Made by a program: the position numbers and the translations under genes. Shown one piece after another: positions 10,425 to 20,869 of a DNA stretch of 64,000 nt. The notes below the pieces were generated by a model. It had not been told where the DNA came from and did no database searches. It saw nothing but the letters and a program-made list of their open reading frames with translations. Source of the DNA: Sorghum bicolor (taxonomy: Eukaryota; Streptophyta; Magnoliopsida; Poales; Poaceae); assembly GCF_000003195.3 (NCBI RefSeq), contig NC_012873.2, positions 2,193,894-2,257,893 of the forward strand. Reading direction: 5' to 3'. Position 1 is the stretch's first letter. Every line of letters starts with the position of its first letter.

Positions 10425-10895
10425 GTACCCAGCAGCTGAGGCACCTACACGCTCGACTGCAGCAGCTGCGCGCGGCTGTCGGCGCGCTCGTACACCTGGC
10501 ACGAGTTGAGCACGGAGCCCAGCACCCACAGCAGCGCCGCGACGAGCAGCATGGTCGCTGCGTGCGCCTCCCGCCGCCCCCCGTGCCCTGCAGCTCCTAG
10601 CGGCCATCTGGTCTTTGTTTTTCACCGGGAGATTCTCTCGCACTTGCGTAGTTGTTGCATTGCTTTCGGTCCAAGGAGTTCCCATTTCGGCGTGTTCGCG
10701 TGGTAACCACGGTCGTTGCCGATCTTTCACTGAAGGCTCGACGACGTGATTTACGGCGTCGAGCTCGACGCCGTGATCTACGGCGTCGACCTCTCTGCCA
10801 CGTGGGACACCACGCTGGGCTCGGCCAGGGAGCTCGACGCCGTGATCCATGGCGTCGAGACGTGTAACCTCGACGCCATGAAGCATGGCGTCGAC
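10425..10895. other. GC-rich insert with a possible captured gene fragment and palindromic repeats
   Basis: A sharply GC-rich block sits inside an otherwise AT-rich duplicated module. On the minus strand (10552 to 10445) it encodes a 35-residue ORF beginning MLLVAALLWVLGSVLNSC, a convincing membrane helix followed by YERADSRAQ, which could be the last exon of a captured gene. I do not recognise the source. The right part holds the 25-bp palindromes described next. Confidence 0.4.
10738..10894. repeat. Four 25-bp near-perfect palindromes (TCGACGCC-GGCGTCGA)
   Basis: Units lie at 10738-10762, 10765-10789, 10834-10858 and 10870-10894. The second is TCGACGCCGT-GATCT-ACGGCGTCGA, with perfectly complementary 10-base arms. 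The others differ by one or a few bases. They resemble subterminal repeats of a DNA transposon or clustered hairpin sites. Confidence 0.85.
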
Positions 10896-11129
10896 CCCTT
10901 GAATCCAAAACTGAGTTTAAGTTATCTAGAGGTCCAAAAGAGAATTTTCTTAAAAAAAAGAGCCAAATTGTAAAAAATTACCTAGAGTTTAATGGACAAT
11001 CCTGGCATGTAAGTATCGCAACAAGACAGAAATGCAGAGTTTAATTAGACTTTAGAGTTTACAACAAGGCCTCCGACACTAGTTGATATATTATATATAT
11101 ACTTGCTTGGCTAGGACATCAGGTCCAAT

Positions 11130-11137
11130 TATAAAAG
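11130..11137 (+). promoter_or_regulatory. TATA box of PHAS-like block A
   Basis: TATAAAAG in CCAATTATAAAAGGGATCGG, 231 bp before site 4. The same context precedes sites 7 and 9. Confidence 0.5.
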
Positions 11138-11360
11138 GGATCGGAGATTGTCGATGCAGCTTGAGAGAGAGAGTAGAGTAGAGTAGACATATAAGAAATA
11201 GGGGTGCATTGCAAGCTCGTAGCTTTAGAAGACACACTGCTTGCGTACACGTACGACAATGATGGAGCTTCTCTTCGTGCCTAGCTAGCTAGCTAGCTTG
11301 TCTTGGTTCTCGTTTCTTTAGTGCTCACTCAGCTCATTCTCCATTCGTATGGCCTTAGCT

Positions 11361-11382
11361 TGGGCTTGGGAGTCACAGGGAA
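11361..11382 (+). promoter_or_regulatory. miR2118-like target site 4
   Basis: TGGGCTTGGGAG-TCACAGGGAA matches 16 of 22 positions. Upstream CTTGTCTTGGTTCTCGTTTC and CTCCATTCGTATG are shared with site 7. Predicted cleavage is before 11373. Confidence 0.55.
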
Positions 11383-11489
11383 GACATACATCAGGCTTAC
11401 ATGGTGGTGCACTTGCAGGGTCCTAGTTATATTAGCAGACAGGAACTCGGGACAAGACCATGTTCCGCGTCATAGTATCGGATTCTAGG

Positions 11490-13680
11490 CCGTGGCACAA
11501 CAGCGCGGCTTCCTTGTCCTCACCGGTCGGCTAGGCCGTGGCATAATCGTGCAGCTTCCTTCAATGAATGGTCGAAATATGTAGACACTTTTCTACTATG
11601 GTAGTATGATTTCTACAAGCAACATCATGTGGCCTGCATCCCGCTCTTTGGTCACATTGTTATGAAAAGCTGCTGGCTGAGGTGGTTAATTAGCCACACA
11701 GGTTATGCCGCTCATGGTATAGCTCTATTACTTCTACACCAACCATAAGGGTTCATCAACCTGTTGACAGAAATCAGAGGTTGAGAGGCATATGGTAGAA
11801 GCAAGTAGCACTGGACTGGACCAGGTAGCACGGTTTGATGATCGAGTTTTTGATACCAGGTGGGGGTGTGTTTGATTAGTAGCAACTGCACACTTCACAT
11901 TTATGCAAGTTTGACCAAAGTTGCAAGTGTTTGGCTGGCAACTAAACTTAGACAAGGTTTCTTTTGGGCTCCTTCAAGGATTGAGGCGTTTGAATTGACT
12001 CTAAAATTTAAAACAACAACCTTAGCATATATATGCATACTCTACACCCCCAAGCACTTTGACAACTAAGTTCTTCTATAAAAGCATGCAAGAAGTCGTT
12101 AGGGCCATCAAATCTAATGTCCTTAGCTGAGGTTAAGATAGGTCCTTAAGAGACAGAACCATCAAATTTAATCACTTTTTATGCCAATGCTTGCATCAAC
12201 AAGTGTTGTGCTTTATGAACCTCCAAGAATGAAGATCGACAGACGTTCATGTCGGGGGCTTGTCATACTTTGGAGACTACAACATTGAGCCTCTTTGTGT
12301 CCTTTGGATGGCCTTCACTATTTAGAATTGGATCTTGAGTTTATTTTGTCATAATTTCTTATTGTGTCATGAATTGTTGGGTTGTAATAATTGGTTTGAT
12401 TTCTCTTCCATGGGGATGAAGCTAGATACTCTTTCCTTTATCTTAAAAAAGGAAAGTTGAAAACAAAACAATGATTGGTTGAAACAACTGGAATGCATTT
12501 TGTCTATAATGTGTTTTTTTACCATAACTACATGTTTTGCCCAAGAGCTCAACTGAGCAAACTCTTGCCACCATAGCCATTGGTTTTCCTTTACTATTAG
12601 CAAGGTTGGTAATTTGATATCTATGATCACAAGTTGCAAGGAAAAATTATAGTCAAGTAATGTTAGCAAGGAAGGTATGGTCAATGATGAATTGAATGTA
12701 TGATGGACATGCTTTTTGTCGATTGTGATATGTGCTTCTTAGTGGTACTTGACTCGAGCACAAAAAAAAATATTCTTTGTAAAATCCTACTGCTTATGTT
12801 TTTTTTCAAGTGTGATAATCTACACAAGTTTATATCTAAAGTCAATAACTTAAATGTTACGTAGGATAAGCTAGATTCGGGTTATCCAACAGGTCCTAGG
12901 AGCCAAACCACATTCAATGGCTTACTGATTTTTAGATGTCATGATAAAATGGCAATGGTATTTCTATCTAGAGAAGCAATTAATGGTTGGTAGTGACAAG
13001 TATAGACCTAAGCAGTCACTAGAGGCAGAGCACTTCGTTAGAGGAAAGGTGGGCCACCATGGCCCCTCTTTGTTTGTGCAAATTCCGTAGTAAGAGCGGC
13101 AATACTATGTTGTTTTACAGATTGATTTTCAAAGTGACCTCTATTGACATTGTGTTGGCCCCTCCTGATTTTGTGTGCAAGCTCCACCTCTGCGCTCACT
13201 ATTGTCTAGCAACAAGTGATGATGGTCTTTTTTATTTCCATCAATTTTGAGTATACAAGGTCAGGCTCATGTTTCTGTCCATCATTCTTTATAGTAAAAG
13301 TGACGAGCTACAGATATGTCACTTTCGATGAATCATTGGTGACGGCTCCCGGGAGACTAGTGTTGTACCTATTCGATGCTTTTGATTATTGGTGGTAGTC
13401 ATAGTCTCTTAGAATAAAAAAATTAGTTAGTCAGTAAGATGGTGTTGTGTAGACATATGTTTCTATAAAAAATACCTTACACGTACGTGGAACGTGTTGC
13501 TGTATTTATGAGGACACCAGGTATATATGATATAGGTTAATACAGTCATATCTACATCAATACACATTGATGACTTCAGAGTAACTTTGGCATGCAACGT
13601 AGAAGAACACAAACATGCTTCAGTTTTCATGAACTGAATAACTACAAGAACTTGTATTAGTTATTTTTCACCATTTCTAC
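11490..13680. other. Intergenic or PHAS-transcript DNA, no recognisable gene
   Basis: AT-rich, with scattered ORFs under 110 residues and no domain, MITE or repeat I can define. The leftmost part may be the siRNA-generating body downstream of site 4. Confidence 0.5.
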
Positions 13681-13687
13681 TGGTAGT

Positions 13688-14345
13688 TGTTGGGATTTAG
13701 TTCCATATCGGATATTGATGATGGGGGAGCACAATATATAAGGTGTGTGTGTGGGGGGCAGTTCTCACCTATCAGGCTAGTCTTTTGGGTTGAGCAAAGC
13801 TCATGGGCCTTATATGTTGTCAGCTTTGGTGGACTTGAGACCTGTAGAAGCACAGGCTCATGGTAGCGAGTCGGGCGGCTTCAAGCCAGCTCCAAGATCG
13901 AGAATTTGGTGGTCACCACCGGTCCCAACAATTGGTATCGGAGCCTAAGGTAAAAAAAAACTAAACCCGATAAAAAATCTCAAGCGTCACATAAATGGCG
14001 GGGGCACCCTGATGTGTGACTACGGGGGAGATTATTAGGGTTTAGTCCAAGGTGGGTGACAATCCAATAGGAGAGATTGTTGGGGTTTAGTCCCACATCG
14101 GATATTGATGGCGGGGGAGCACAACATATAAGGTGGAGGGGGGGCAGTGCAACCTTATCAGCATATAAGGTGGGGATAGTCCAAACTATCAAGCTAGACT
14201 TTTGGGTTAAGCAAAGCTCATGGTCCTTATATGTTGTCAGCTCCGATAGATTTGGGACCTGTGAGAGTGCAGGCTCGCGGTAGCGATCCAGACCGGCTTC
14301 ACACCAGCTCCAAAATCGAGAACTCGGTGGCCACCGGTTCCAATA
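13688..14345 (+). mobile_element. TRIM (terminal-repeat retrotransposon in miniature), near intact
   Basis: Two LTRs of about 243 and 268 bp (13688-13930 and 14078-14345) begin TGTTGGG and end CCAACA or CCAATA. The first is followed after two bases by TGGTATCGGAGC (13933-13944), the classic initiator tRNA-Met primer-binding site with one change. The internal region is only about 147 bp and codes for nothing. Target duplications are GTAGT (13683-13687) and GTAAT (14346-14350). It must be moved in trans by an autonomous element. Confidence 0.85.
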
Positions 14346-14631
14346 GTAATAAATAAGAGGACCTACCAGCCGTATGGTAAATAAAATTGAATTGTTTTAA
14401 TTTGGATCTGTCCCAAACTTCAAAATGACAGTGCTGATGAGCTCATCCTCCTCCATTAGCGATCCAGACCGGCTTCACACCAGCTCCAAAATCAAGAACT
14501 CGGTGGCCACCGGTTCCAACAGTAATAAATAAGAGGACCTACCAACCGTATGATAAATAAAATCGAATTGTTTTAATTTGGATCTGTCCCAAACTTCAAA
14601 ATGACAGTGCTGATGAGCTCATCCTCCTCCA
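14281..14631. repeat. Tandem duplication, two units of about 175 bp
   Basis: AGCGATCCAGACCGGCTTCA through ATCCTCCTCCATT occurs at 14281-14456 and again at 14457-14631 with few differences. The unit spans the end of the TRIM 3' LTR and the adjoining block upstream of site 5, so the duplication followed the TRIM insertion. Confidence 0.85.
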
Positions 14632-14650
14632 TTCGGGCCTCTAGGCCTGA

Positions 14651-14672
14651 TCGGCATTGGAGTCACCAGGAA
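14651..14672 (+). promoter_or_regulatory. miR2118-like target site 5
   Basis: TCGGCATTGGAG-TCACCAGGAA matches 17 of 22 positions. A decayed second copy about 140 bp downstream (14793-14814, 12 of 22) lies in the same flanking context (GAATTTGTGGACAAC). Confidence 0.55.
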
Positions 14673-15701
14673 TTTGTCGACAACCAGGGTGTGTGCTGCT
14701 CCTGCCTGTCTTTGAATTGTCCCTGTACCCAGTTTTAGTGCTCATGAGCTCATCCATCCTCCTCCATTCCGCCCTCAAGTTCGAGATTGTATTCAAGATT
14801 GTTGTCAGTGGGAATTTGTGGACAACTACGGATGTTTCTTCAACAACACAAATTGCACTACCACCGCCAGACATCAGCGCAGCGCACATCCTCGTGCTAT
14901 ACTCATTGGAGTAGCTTGGATGCTTTTTGCACTATGAGCTGCAAGCAGCAAGTTATTAGGCGTTATTCCTGTCATAGGGCATGGCAACCACAATTGTATG
15001 CGAACATAAAACGGTCAGTTTTTTTAATCCCTTAGATTAATGCATTTGCCCAGGAGAAAGACTTGGTTAGGAAAAACAGACAGGTTTTCAATTTTGGTTT
15101 CTGAGTTTTGTAGACACGCCTGAAATTATTAAAATTCATGAAATGTCGCCAGATTTCTATATAGATTTCAACAAAAGATATGATTTTCTAGAATTATGAA
15201 AAAAGATACGATTTTCTAAAATTTTTAGACCTCAACAAAATATATATACCTTCATGTGTGACTACAAGAGTTTCAATTTTACAACACGATTAAAAATTGA
15301 AAATAATAATAATATATAAATTTGGAAGTCAAAATGTAGATTAATCATGCCATGAGACATTGGTACTAAAAACAAACTTATAATATTTATCTCTTTTATT
15401 AAAATTCTAGCACGTGGAGAAGGACAGCTCCATGGACTAGTAAATTTATATTAAGTGAGGTACCAATTTTTAGTATACGTAGATGCCAATAAGTTTTTGT
15501 ACCTCCCAAGTTATAAATGGTGACACCTTGTGGTACATCTTGGCAGGTTCCCTTCTTGATAGGTACGGTGCCCATGCATGCAGTTGAGCACTTGACATTG
15601 TCAGAATTCGAGTTTTTGGTGTTGGATGGTTGTGACACGTAAGACTATTTTTTTTTCAAATATAGACCGAGAAATTAAAAGGACTGCAAAAAATCAAGTT
15701 A

Positions 15702-15740
15702 AGTTTTTTGAACGAACAGGAGGGGCTTGTGCCCCTACTG
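15702..15740 (-). mobile_element. 39-bp LINE-like insertion with 14-bp target duplication
   Basis: The insert reads GTTTTTTGAACG...GCCCCTACTG on the plus strand, so its poly-A faces left. The flanks are identical 14-mers AAAAAATCAAGTTA at 15688-15701 and 15741-15754. The homologous block at 25190-25230 lacks it. It is probably an extreme 5'-truncation of a non-LTR element. Confidence 0.7.
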
Positions 15741-15793
15741 AAAAAATCAAGTTAGGTTGCTTTGGAGTACCCTTTCGAATGGACAAGTGCAAC

Positions 15794-15801
15794 TATAAAA
15801 A
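15794..15801 (+). promoter_or_regulatory. TATA box of PHAS-like block D
   Basis: TATAAAAA in GTGCAACTATAAAAAGGAG, 422 bp before site 6. A homologous TATAAGAA at 25259-25266 precedes site 11 by 278 bp. Confidence 0.45.
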
Positions 15802-16215
15802 GGAGATGTGGTGGCCCATGATGACCACTAGTAGAGTAGAGCAGTGGCATAGTGGAGAGTAGTTTTTTTATTTTTTGTTGCTATTGTTTTTTGTGTAGTA
15901 TTTTTCTTTTGATTTTCCTCGTCTAATAAAAATCCAGCAAAATCTTCTTGCCGCCTTTCGAAAAAAAAAGATGAACTACAGAGGAAATGATAGAGCATTT
16001 CTTCAATTCCCACCCTCAACTACTCTGAGTTGAATTAATGTACTTCTATTTAGTACTGGCCGGCTCATTCTCCATCCCTCTATATATATCAGGCTTGTCG
16101 ATCAGTAGGTAGGGATGCAAAGCAAATCTCTTCCTGGCCAGCTTGTGTTGCTATTTCTCGTACGTTTCTCAGCCCAGGTATCTCATCGTCTGTTCGTGTT
16201 AGCTTTTTAGCAAGA

Positions 16216-16237
16216 TAAGATTGGGAGTCACCTGGAA
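16216..16237 (+). promoter_or_regulatory. miR2118-like target site 6
   Basis: TAAGATTGGGAG-TCACCTGGAA matches 17 of 22 positions and is followed by TTTTGGCATAGGTCCATG, also found after site 11. Confidence 0.55.
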
Positions 16238-16682
16238 TTTTGGCATAGGTCCATGCATCCTTCCTGCAGCACAATTGTCTGGTCTTCGCCACACAGCTCA
16301 ATTCTGGGCCACCGGTGCTGGTGCTGCTAAGATCAAGGATCTAGTAACCACCACTGTACTCCATACAACTGCGGGATCCGTTTCGGGCTGGCAATTGGCG
16401 GCACACTGCACATTGATGAGCCTTCGGATGCAGGACGATTAATAGAGCAAATGCCAATGCATTAGGGCAGGAGAGAGAGGCTCAAGATCTATCCACTCAG
16501 GTGCTAGATGCGCATGCTACTATACGTGTTTCATCTCTCGATGAATAGTCCAAATAGGTATATTTTTTTGTACCGTGGTTTTTAGAAACAATGTCCACAA
16601 TTGAGTGCACACGCACATAACTTGGCTGAGTAAAATTTTGCATGAACCTAGCCTTGCCCATTTCTAAGAAGAAAAATGACAT

Positions 16683-17530
16683 ATTTTTTTTAGATTAAGG
16701 AATGAAACATTCCGGCCTTTACAATCACAAGTGATTGCTAGAGCCAAGTATTACAAGAACGGGACATAGTCCAGAGTCCGCTAGGCGGAGAGTCTAAGCA
16801 CATAGCCTGGAACCTTATAAGACCAAAAAAAATACCAGGCCATCGACCAAAGCCCCGCTTAAAGAGAAAACTTACAACGAAACCAGCAGACACTCATAGC
16901 ACCAACTAGCTCCAAACTCCTACCTTACTCTGCTCCCTTGCAATTACTAAATACCAGGGCTGCCAGCTATCAGGAAGCAAACAGCGCCAGACCGACAAAT
17001 ATCAATAACAGCAAGAGCAGTACCAGACTGGACAGGCACCGCGCATCCTGGTTCTAAAGTCCAATTCTCTTTTGATTCTTCCATCCATTGTTTCCAAAGA
17101 ACTGCAGTACAAAACCTTCTATGCCTCTGCAGCCTTCCTTCAAATTTCTTCCCTCTTCCTCTTTAGACAGCATGGACCATTGCTTGATCCAGTAAATCCC
17201 CTGAAAAGTACCTGCAATTGAGAGTTAGATACTAAGTTTTGGAACACCGCATCATTTCTAGTCAACCATAGAGCCCAACATATGGCAGCTATCCCCACTA
17301 GAATTTGATTTCTTAGCCCAGGAGCGAATCTCCTAATCCAAGCCCCAAACATGTGAGAAACACTTTTTGGAGGTTGACAATTGAAGGTGATGAACAAGGC
17401 ATTCCAGACAAATGTAGCCACTCGCCATTCAAAGAAGAGATGTTGGATGCCTTCCTGTTTTCCACAAAAGCTACAGGCCGGGTCTCCTTTCCACGTCCTC
17501 TTTATTAAATTATCTTTTGTTAAAATTACC
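16683..17530 (-). mobile_element. LINE 3' end encoding a zf-RVT-type zinc-binding region
   Basis: Reading leftward, the sequence codes for TWKGDPACSFCGKQEGIQH followed by LFFEW and VATFVWNALF, then ILVGIAAICWALWLTRNDAVF. This is the zinc-binding tail typical of plant LINE reverse transcriptases, with the usual Cys after LFFE changed to Trp. It ends in an A run (T at 16684-16691 on the plus strand). The polymerase domain is missing, so it is a dead 5'-truncated copy. Confidence 0.8.
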
Positions 17531-18114
17531 TCTCTTCTTAAATACTAAAGAAAGATTTTAATTTTCTCAAGGAATGAGATGTTCTGGAAAAATGACAGAT
17601 ATAAATAGCACTTGCATATTAATGCTTCAAAATATACATAACCATATATTAAATCAGCTGTTTTGGCTGATTTTCTCCTTGTTGTGGGCTCGGTGAATTG
17701 TCGTTGCAGTTTGCGAAAGAAGGTTTTCAAGGTTCCTTTTGCTAAACCCGTATGTTTAATTAGTTGAGTCGTTTACCATATCAAAATTGATTGGAGTGGT
17801 ATGCCTATTTTTTCTTTATAAATTAGGCTATTTTTTTCTTCTTGTAATAATACTATGGCAAAGCAAAAGCTGCAACCTTGCATTGTGCTTTGAAAAGAAA
17901 AAATATGTTTATATTTTTCAATAATCATGAAAATATTCCCTATAACGACTCATATATATATCAGTTTATTCAGTTAGGACTTGGCTGCAGGCTTAATTAT
18001 TCATCAGGGCAGCCGATACAATTGCAAAGAATGCACAGTTTAGAGTTTACAACGAGGCCTCCGACTAGATATATGTACTCCACTTGCTTGGCCAGGACAT
18101 CGATCAGGTCCAAT

Positions 18115-18122
18115 TATAAATA
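18115..18122 (+). promoter_or_regulatory. TATA box of PHAS-like block B
   Basis: TATAAATA in GGTCCAATTATAAATAAGG, 316 bp before site 7. Confidence 0.5.
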
Positions 18123-18430
18123 AGGAGGTAGTCGATGCATTCATGCTTCAGAGTACACATGTAAACACTAGGAATGGAGACGTCTCCTTCCAGCACAGCA
18201 TGCATCACATACGTTTCATGTGCTGAACTTCACGTTTTTGACCTTCCCAGGGTCAAGGTGCAGATAATATAAGAAATAGGGGTGCATGCTCGATGCTTTA
18301 GAAGAAACCCTACATGCCTACAGGGCAATGACAGAGCTTCTCTTCGTGTCTACTACTAGTTTGTCTTGGTTCTCGTTTCTTTTACTGCTCACTGCCTAGC
18401 TTTTGATTCTCCATTCGTATGACCTTAGCT

Positions 18431-18452
18431 TAGGCTTGGTAGTCACCGGGAA
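18431..18452 (+). promoter_or_regulatory. miR2118-like target site 7
   Basis: TAGGCTTGGTAG-TCACCGGGAA matches 17 of 22 positions. The surrounding 300-400 bp is homologous to the blocks of sites 4 and 9 (AGAAATAGGGGTGCAT, GCTTTAGAAGA). Predicted cleavage is before 18443. Confidence 0.6.
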
Positions 18453-19585
18453 GACATTGATAAGTCATGCATAGTGTTCTCGCATAGTTATATTTATATA
18501 TATTAGCAGCCCATTGTCGAGAACATTGGATGTGGCCATGTTCAGCCAATCCTCGAGAACATGGGATGCGACCATGTTCTAGGAACCTCTTTTCCAGACG
18601 AGGAACAGAACAGGGACGGCATGGTAAATTATCCCAAACTGAGAAACTAAACTAGGAATAGTCCAGGATGCTTGCAGACATCGCCATAGCAGCACACAGC
18701 TTCGTCGTCCTCACGGGTCACCGGTGTCCAGGCGCTGCTATGAATATGGTCCATCGATCATTGATGTGGTAGCGGAGGCAGGTGGACTGGTGGAGCAGAT
18801 GTTGCACATTCAATTGGAAATGAATAGGTGATGGACATGGGCCATTGTTTGTGTAAAAGTGTTGGATCGGATAGATGATTGTTGGATGAAAATCAAACAT
18901 GTTAAAATAGAACAAGTGATATGTCTGAGGAACATGTTTCAATAAGGGATGGATCTAGAAACATATACTAGGACAGGCTCCTTAACCTTTTCATCTCTCT
19001 GCTAACCTCTAGCCCCTCCTTCTAACAATCTTCCATATATATATGGCTAAAAGATTATAGGGGCCTTGGGAGGGGGGCTCTATCCTAGCTTCTAGGTAGT
19101 GCTTCATCTCAGAAAAAAAAGACTCTTGATGCCATATGTCTGTACCAAGAAAATTATATTATATTCAATGAAAAATGGTGCCTAAATCTCTCGAGCAATG
19201 TGTGACACCAGGTACACCAAAATGAGCAATAGACTATACTACTGTATCAATAGGTTTTGACTTTTAGAGAATTTTGGCACGCAGAAGAGCACAAATGATG
19301 ATCTAGCTAGCACTTGAATAATTGAATTATTTATTTTCCCAATATTATCTAATAAATATGTTGTCCAGGAAGTAAATAAAAATTCAGCTTTTTTTCATTT
19401 CGACCTGCCCACGCTAGCTCCAATATGATGGTCTACCTATAAATATGGAATGACCAAATGCTTTGGATGAAGATATATATCCACGCCTTGCACGAGAACA
19501 AATCAAGAAGAGCAGACCAGGCTCTTCCTGCATGGCTTGTCGCCATGCTCCTGGGTTCAAATCCAGTAGTGTGCTCTCAGCCTGC

Positions 19586-19607
19586 TGGGAATTGGAGTCG
19601 TCGGGAA
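19586..19607 (+). promoter_or_regulatory. miR2118-like target site 8
   Basis: TGGGAATTGGAG-TCGTCGGGAA matches 18 of 22 positions, among the best in the cluster. TATAAATA lies 148 bp upstream (19438-19445). The downstream phrase AAGCTGTTTAGGACTAGCAG also follows site 2. Confidence 0.6.
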
Positions 19608-20203
19608 TTAGTTGAGAACTTGAATTGCAAGCTGTTTAGGACTAGCAGACACAATACACAGCCAATGGCTCAGATAGGCAGATGTTGCTCATGTTTAGCT
19701 TGGTAGCCTTCATGAGTGGTAGTATAGTGAACGACTTGAATCTGCGACAGCTAAGGCGCTGTGATGACAGCCACAACTGTCTCTGACGAACTCGAGCCTG
19801 TTGGAGGAATTGAAGCTAGCTTAACATGGCTGTTTCTTGTTTTTTTTTTCTCGGAATGCCAACCTTCACAGGGTCTTTTCTGATTTTTCATTCATTGTGT
19901 AATACTAGCTCACTGTGCGAAATATGACTACCTTTTAATTTATTTCCAGTGGGTAAAAATCCTAAGTATTGATCTCTGTATATAAAGGAGCTTATACTGT
20001 TGCCATATATCCATATCTCACATCAATAACAGCTGATGACAATGGCAACTTATTCATAAGCATACCATTAGTACAAATACGTTGTATATTCAGATATAGA
20101 GGTCGATGTAAGTTTTGCAAAGTTAGCTCGGGGCGAGCCTATTTCTGGATCCGCCCCTTGCACATCAATAATGTAACGTTATTGTGGTAGTAATGAACTC
20201 TAA

Positions 20204-20409
20204 GGGCACTCATAATACAAGACTCTATCATAGAGTTCAAGATAATTAATTACATATTATTTATGATATTTTGCTGATGTGGCAACATATTTATTGAAGA
20301 AAGAGGTAGAAAAAATAAGACTCCAAGCCTTATTTAGACTCTAAGTCCACATTATTCGAGATAATAAATAACTTTAGACTCTATAATAAAATCTGCATTG
20401 TGAGTGTCC
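20204..20409. mobile_element. Tourist-like MITE, uninterrupted copy of the 1637-1992 family
   Basis: It begins GGGCACTCATAATAC, ends CATTGTGAGTGTCC, and is flanked by TAA (20201-20203, 20410-20412). Its body matches 1813-1992 closely, including GATATTTTGCTGATGTGGCA. Confidence 0.87.
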
Positions 20410-20533
20410 TAACTCTATTGTTTAGTGCAACCAGTGGTGCTCGTACATGCATGGCTACTACTATGCACATGGTGAGCTGTACCGCTTATGCCAGATACAA
20501 CACGCTCACAACAAATTGCTATAATAACTAGAA

Positions 20534-20534
<1 letters not shown>

Positions 20535-20568
<34 letters not shown>
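20535..20568. repeat. TA microsatellite
   Basis: Uninterrupted alternating TA of about 34 bp, AGAAG(TA)nGAGG. Confidence 0.9.
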
Positions 20569-20571
<3 letters not shown>

Positions 20572-20869
20572 GGAGCTACACCAGGTTGAGCATATATTAT
20601 ATAGATATAATATTTGGTACACAACACATGCATGTTGGCCACCTGTTCTGATATGCCTTGGCTGCCGCTCATGCTTACGGGAGGAATAGGAGGACTCTGG
20701 AATTCAGTGTGCACATCTTTCTACGGGCTTTGTCTCTTCTTCTCAAATCTCAACACATTGGCTCATGTTGGAGATGGCACCCTGATCGACCTGTCATCAC
20801 CTTGTCCTGGCATGATGATCACGGGTTGGGGCCAACACGTATGCTTGCTAATCAGCTCTTGCTAGCTCC

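Noticed and set aside
10407..10908. 103- and 159-residue minus-strand ORFs rich in Arg and Val-Glu
   Set aside because: They are translations of the palindromic TCGACGCC repeats and a GC-rich insert. Only the short hydrophobic frame is worth noting.
14793..14814. Second motif downstream of site 5 as a functional miR2118-like site
   Set aside because: 12 of 22 positions match. The homologous flanks show it is a decayed copy, so it is mentioned under site 5 only.
19790..19830. TGTTGGAGGAATTGAA as a miR2275 (24-PHAS) trigger site
   Set aside because: It shares only the TTGGAGGAA core with the expected target TGAGATATTGGAGGAAACC, in one copy, with no recurring flanks.
20673..20694. TTACGGGAGGAATAGGAGGA as another miR2118-like site
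   Set aside because: Only about 12 of 22 positions match, and its flanks are not shared with the other blocks.
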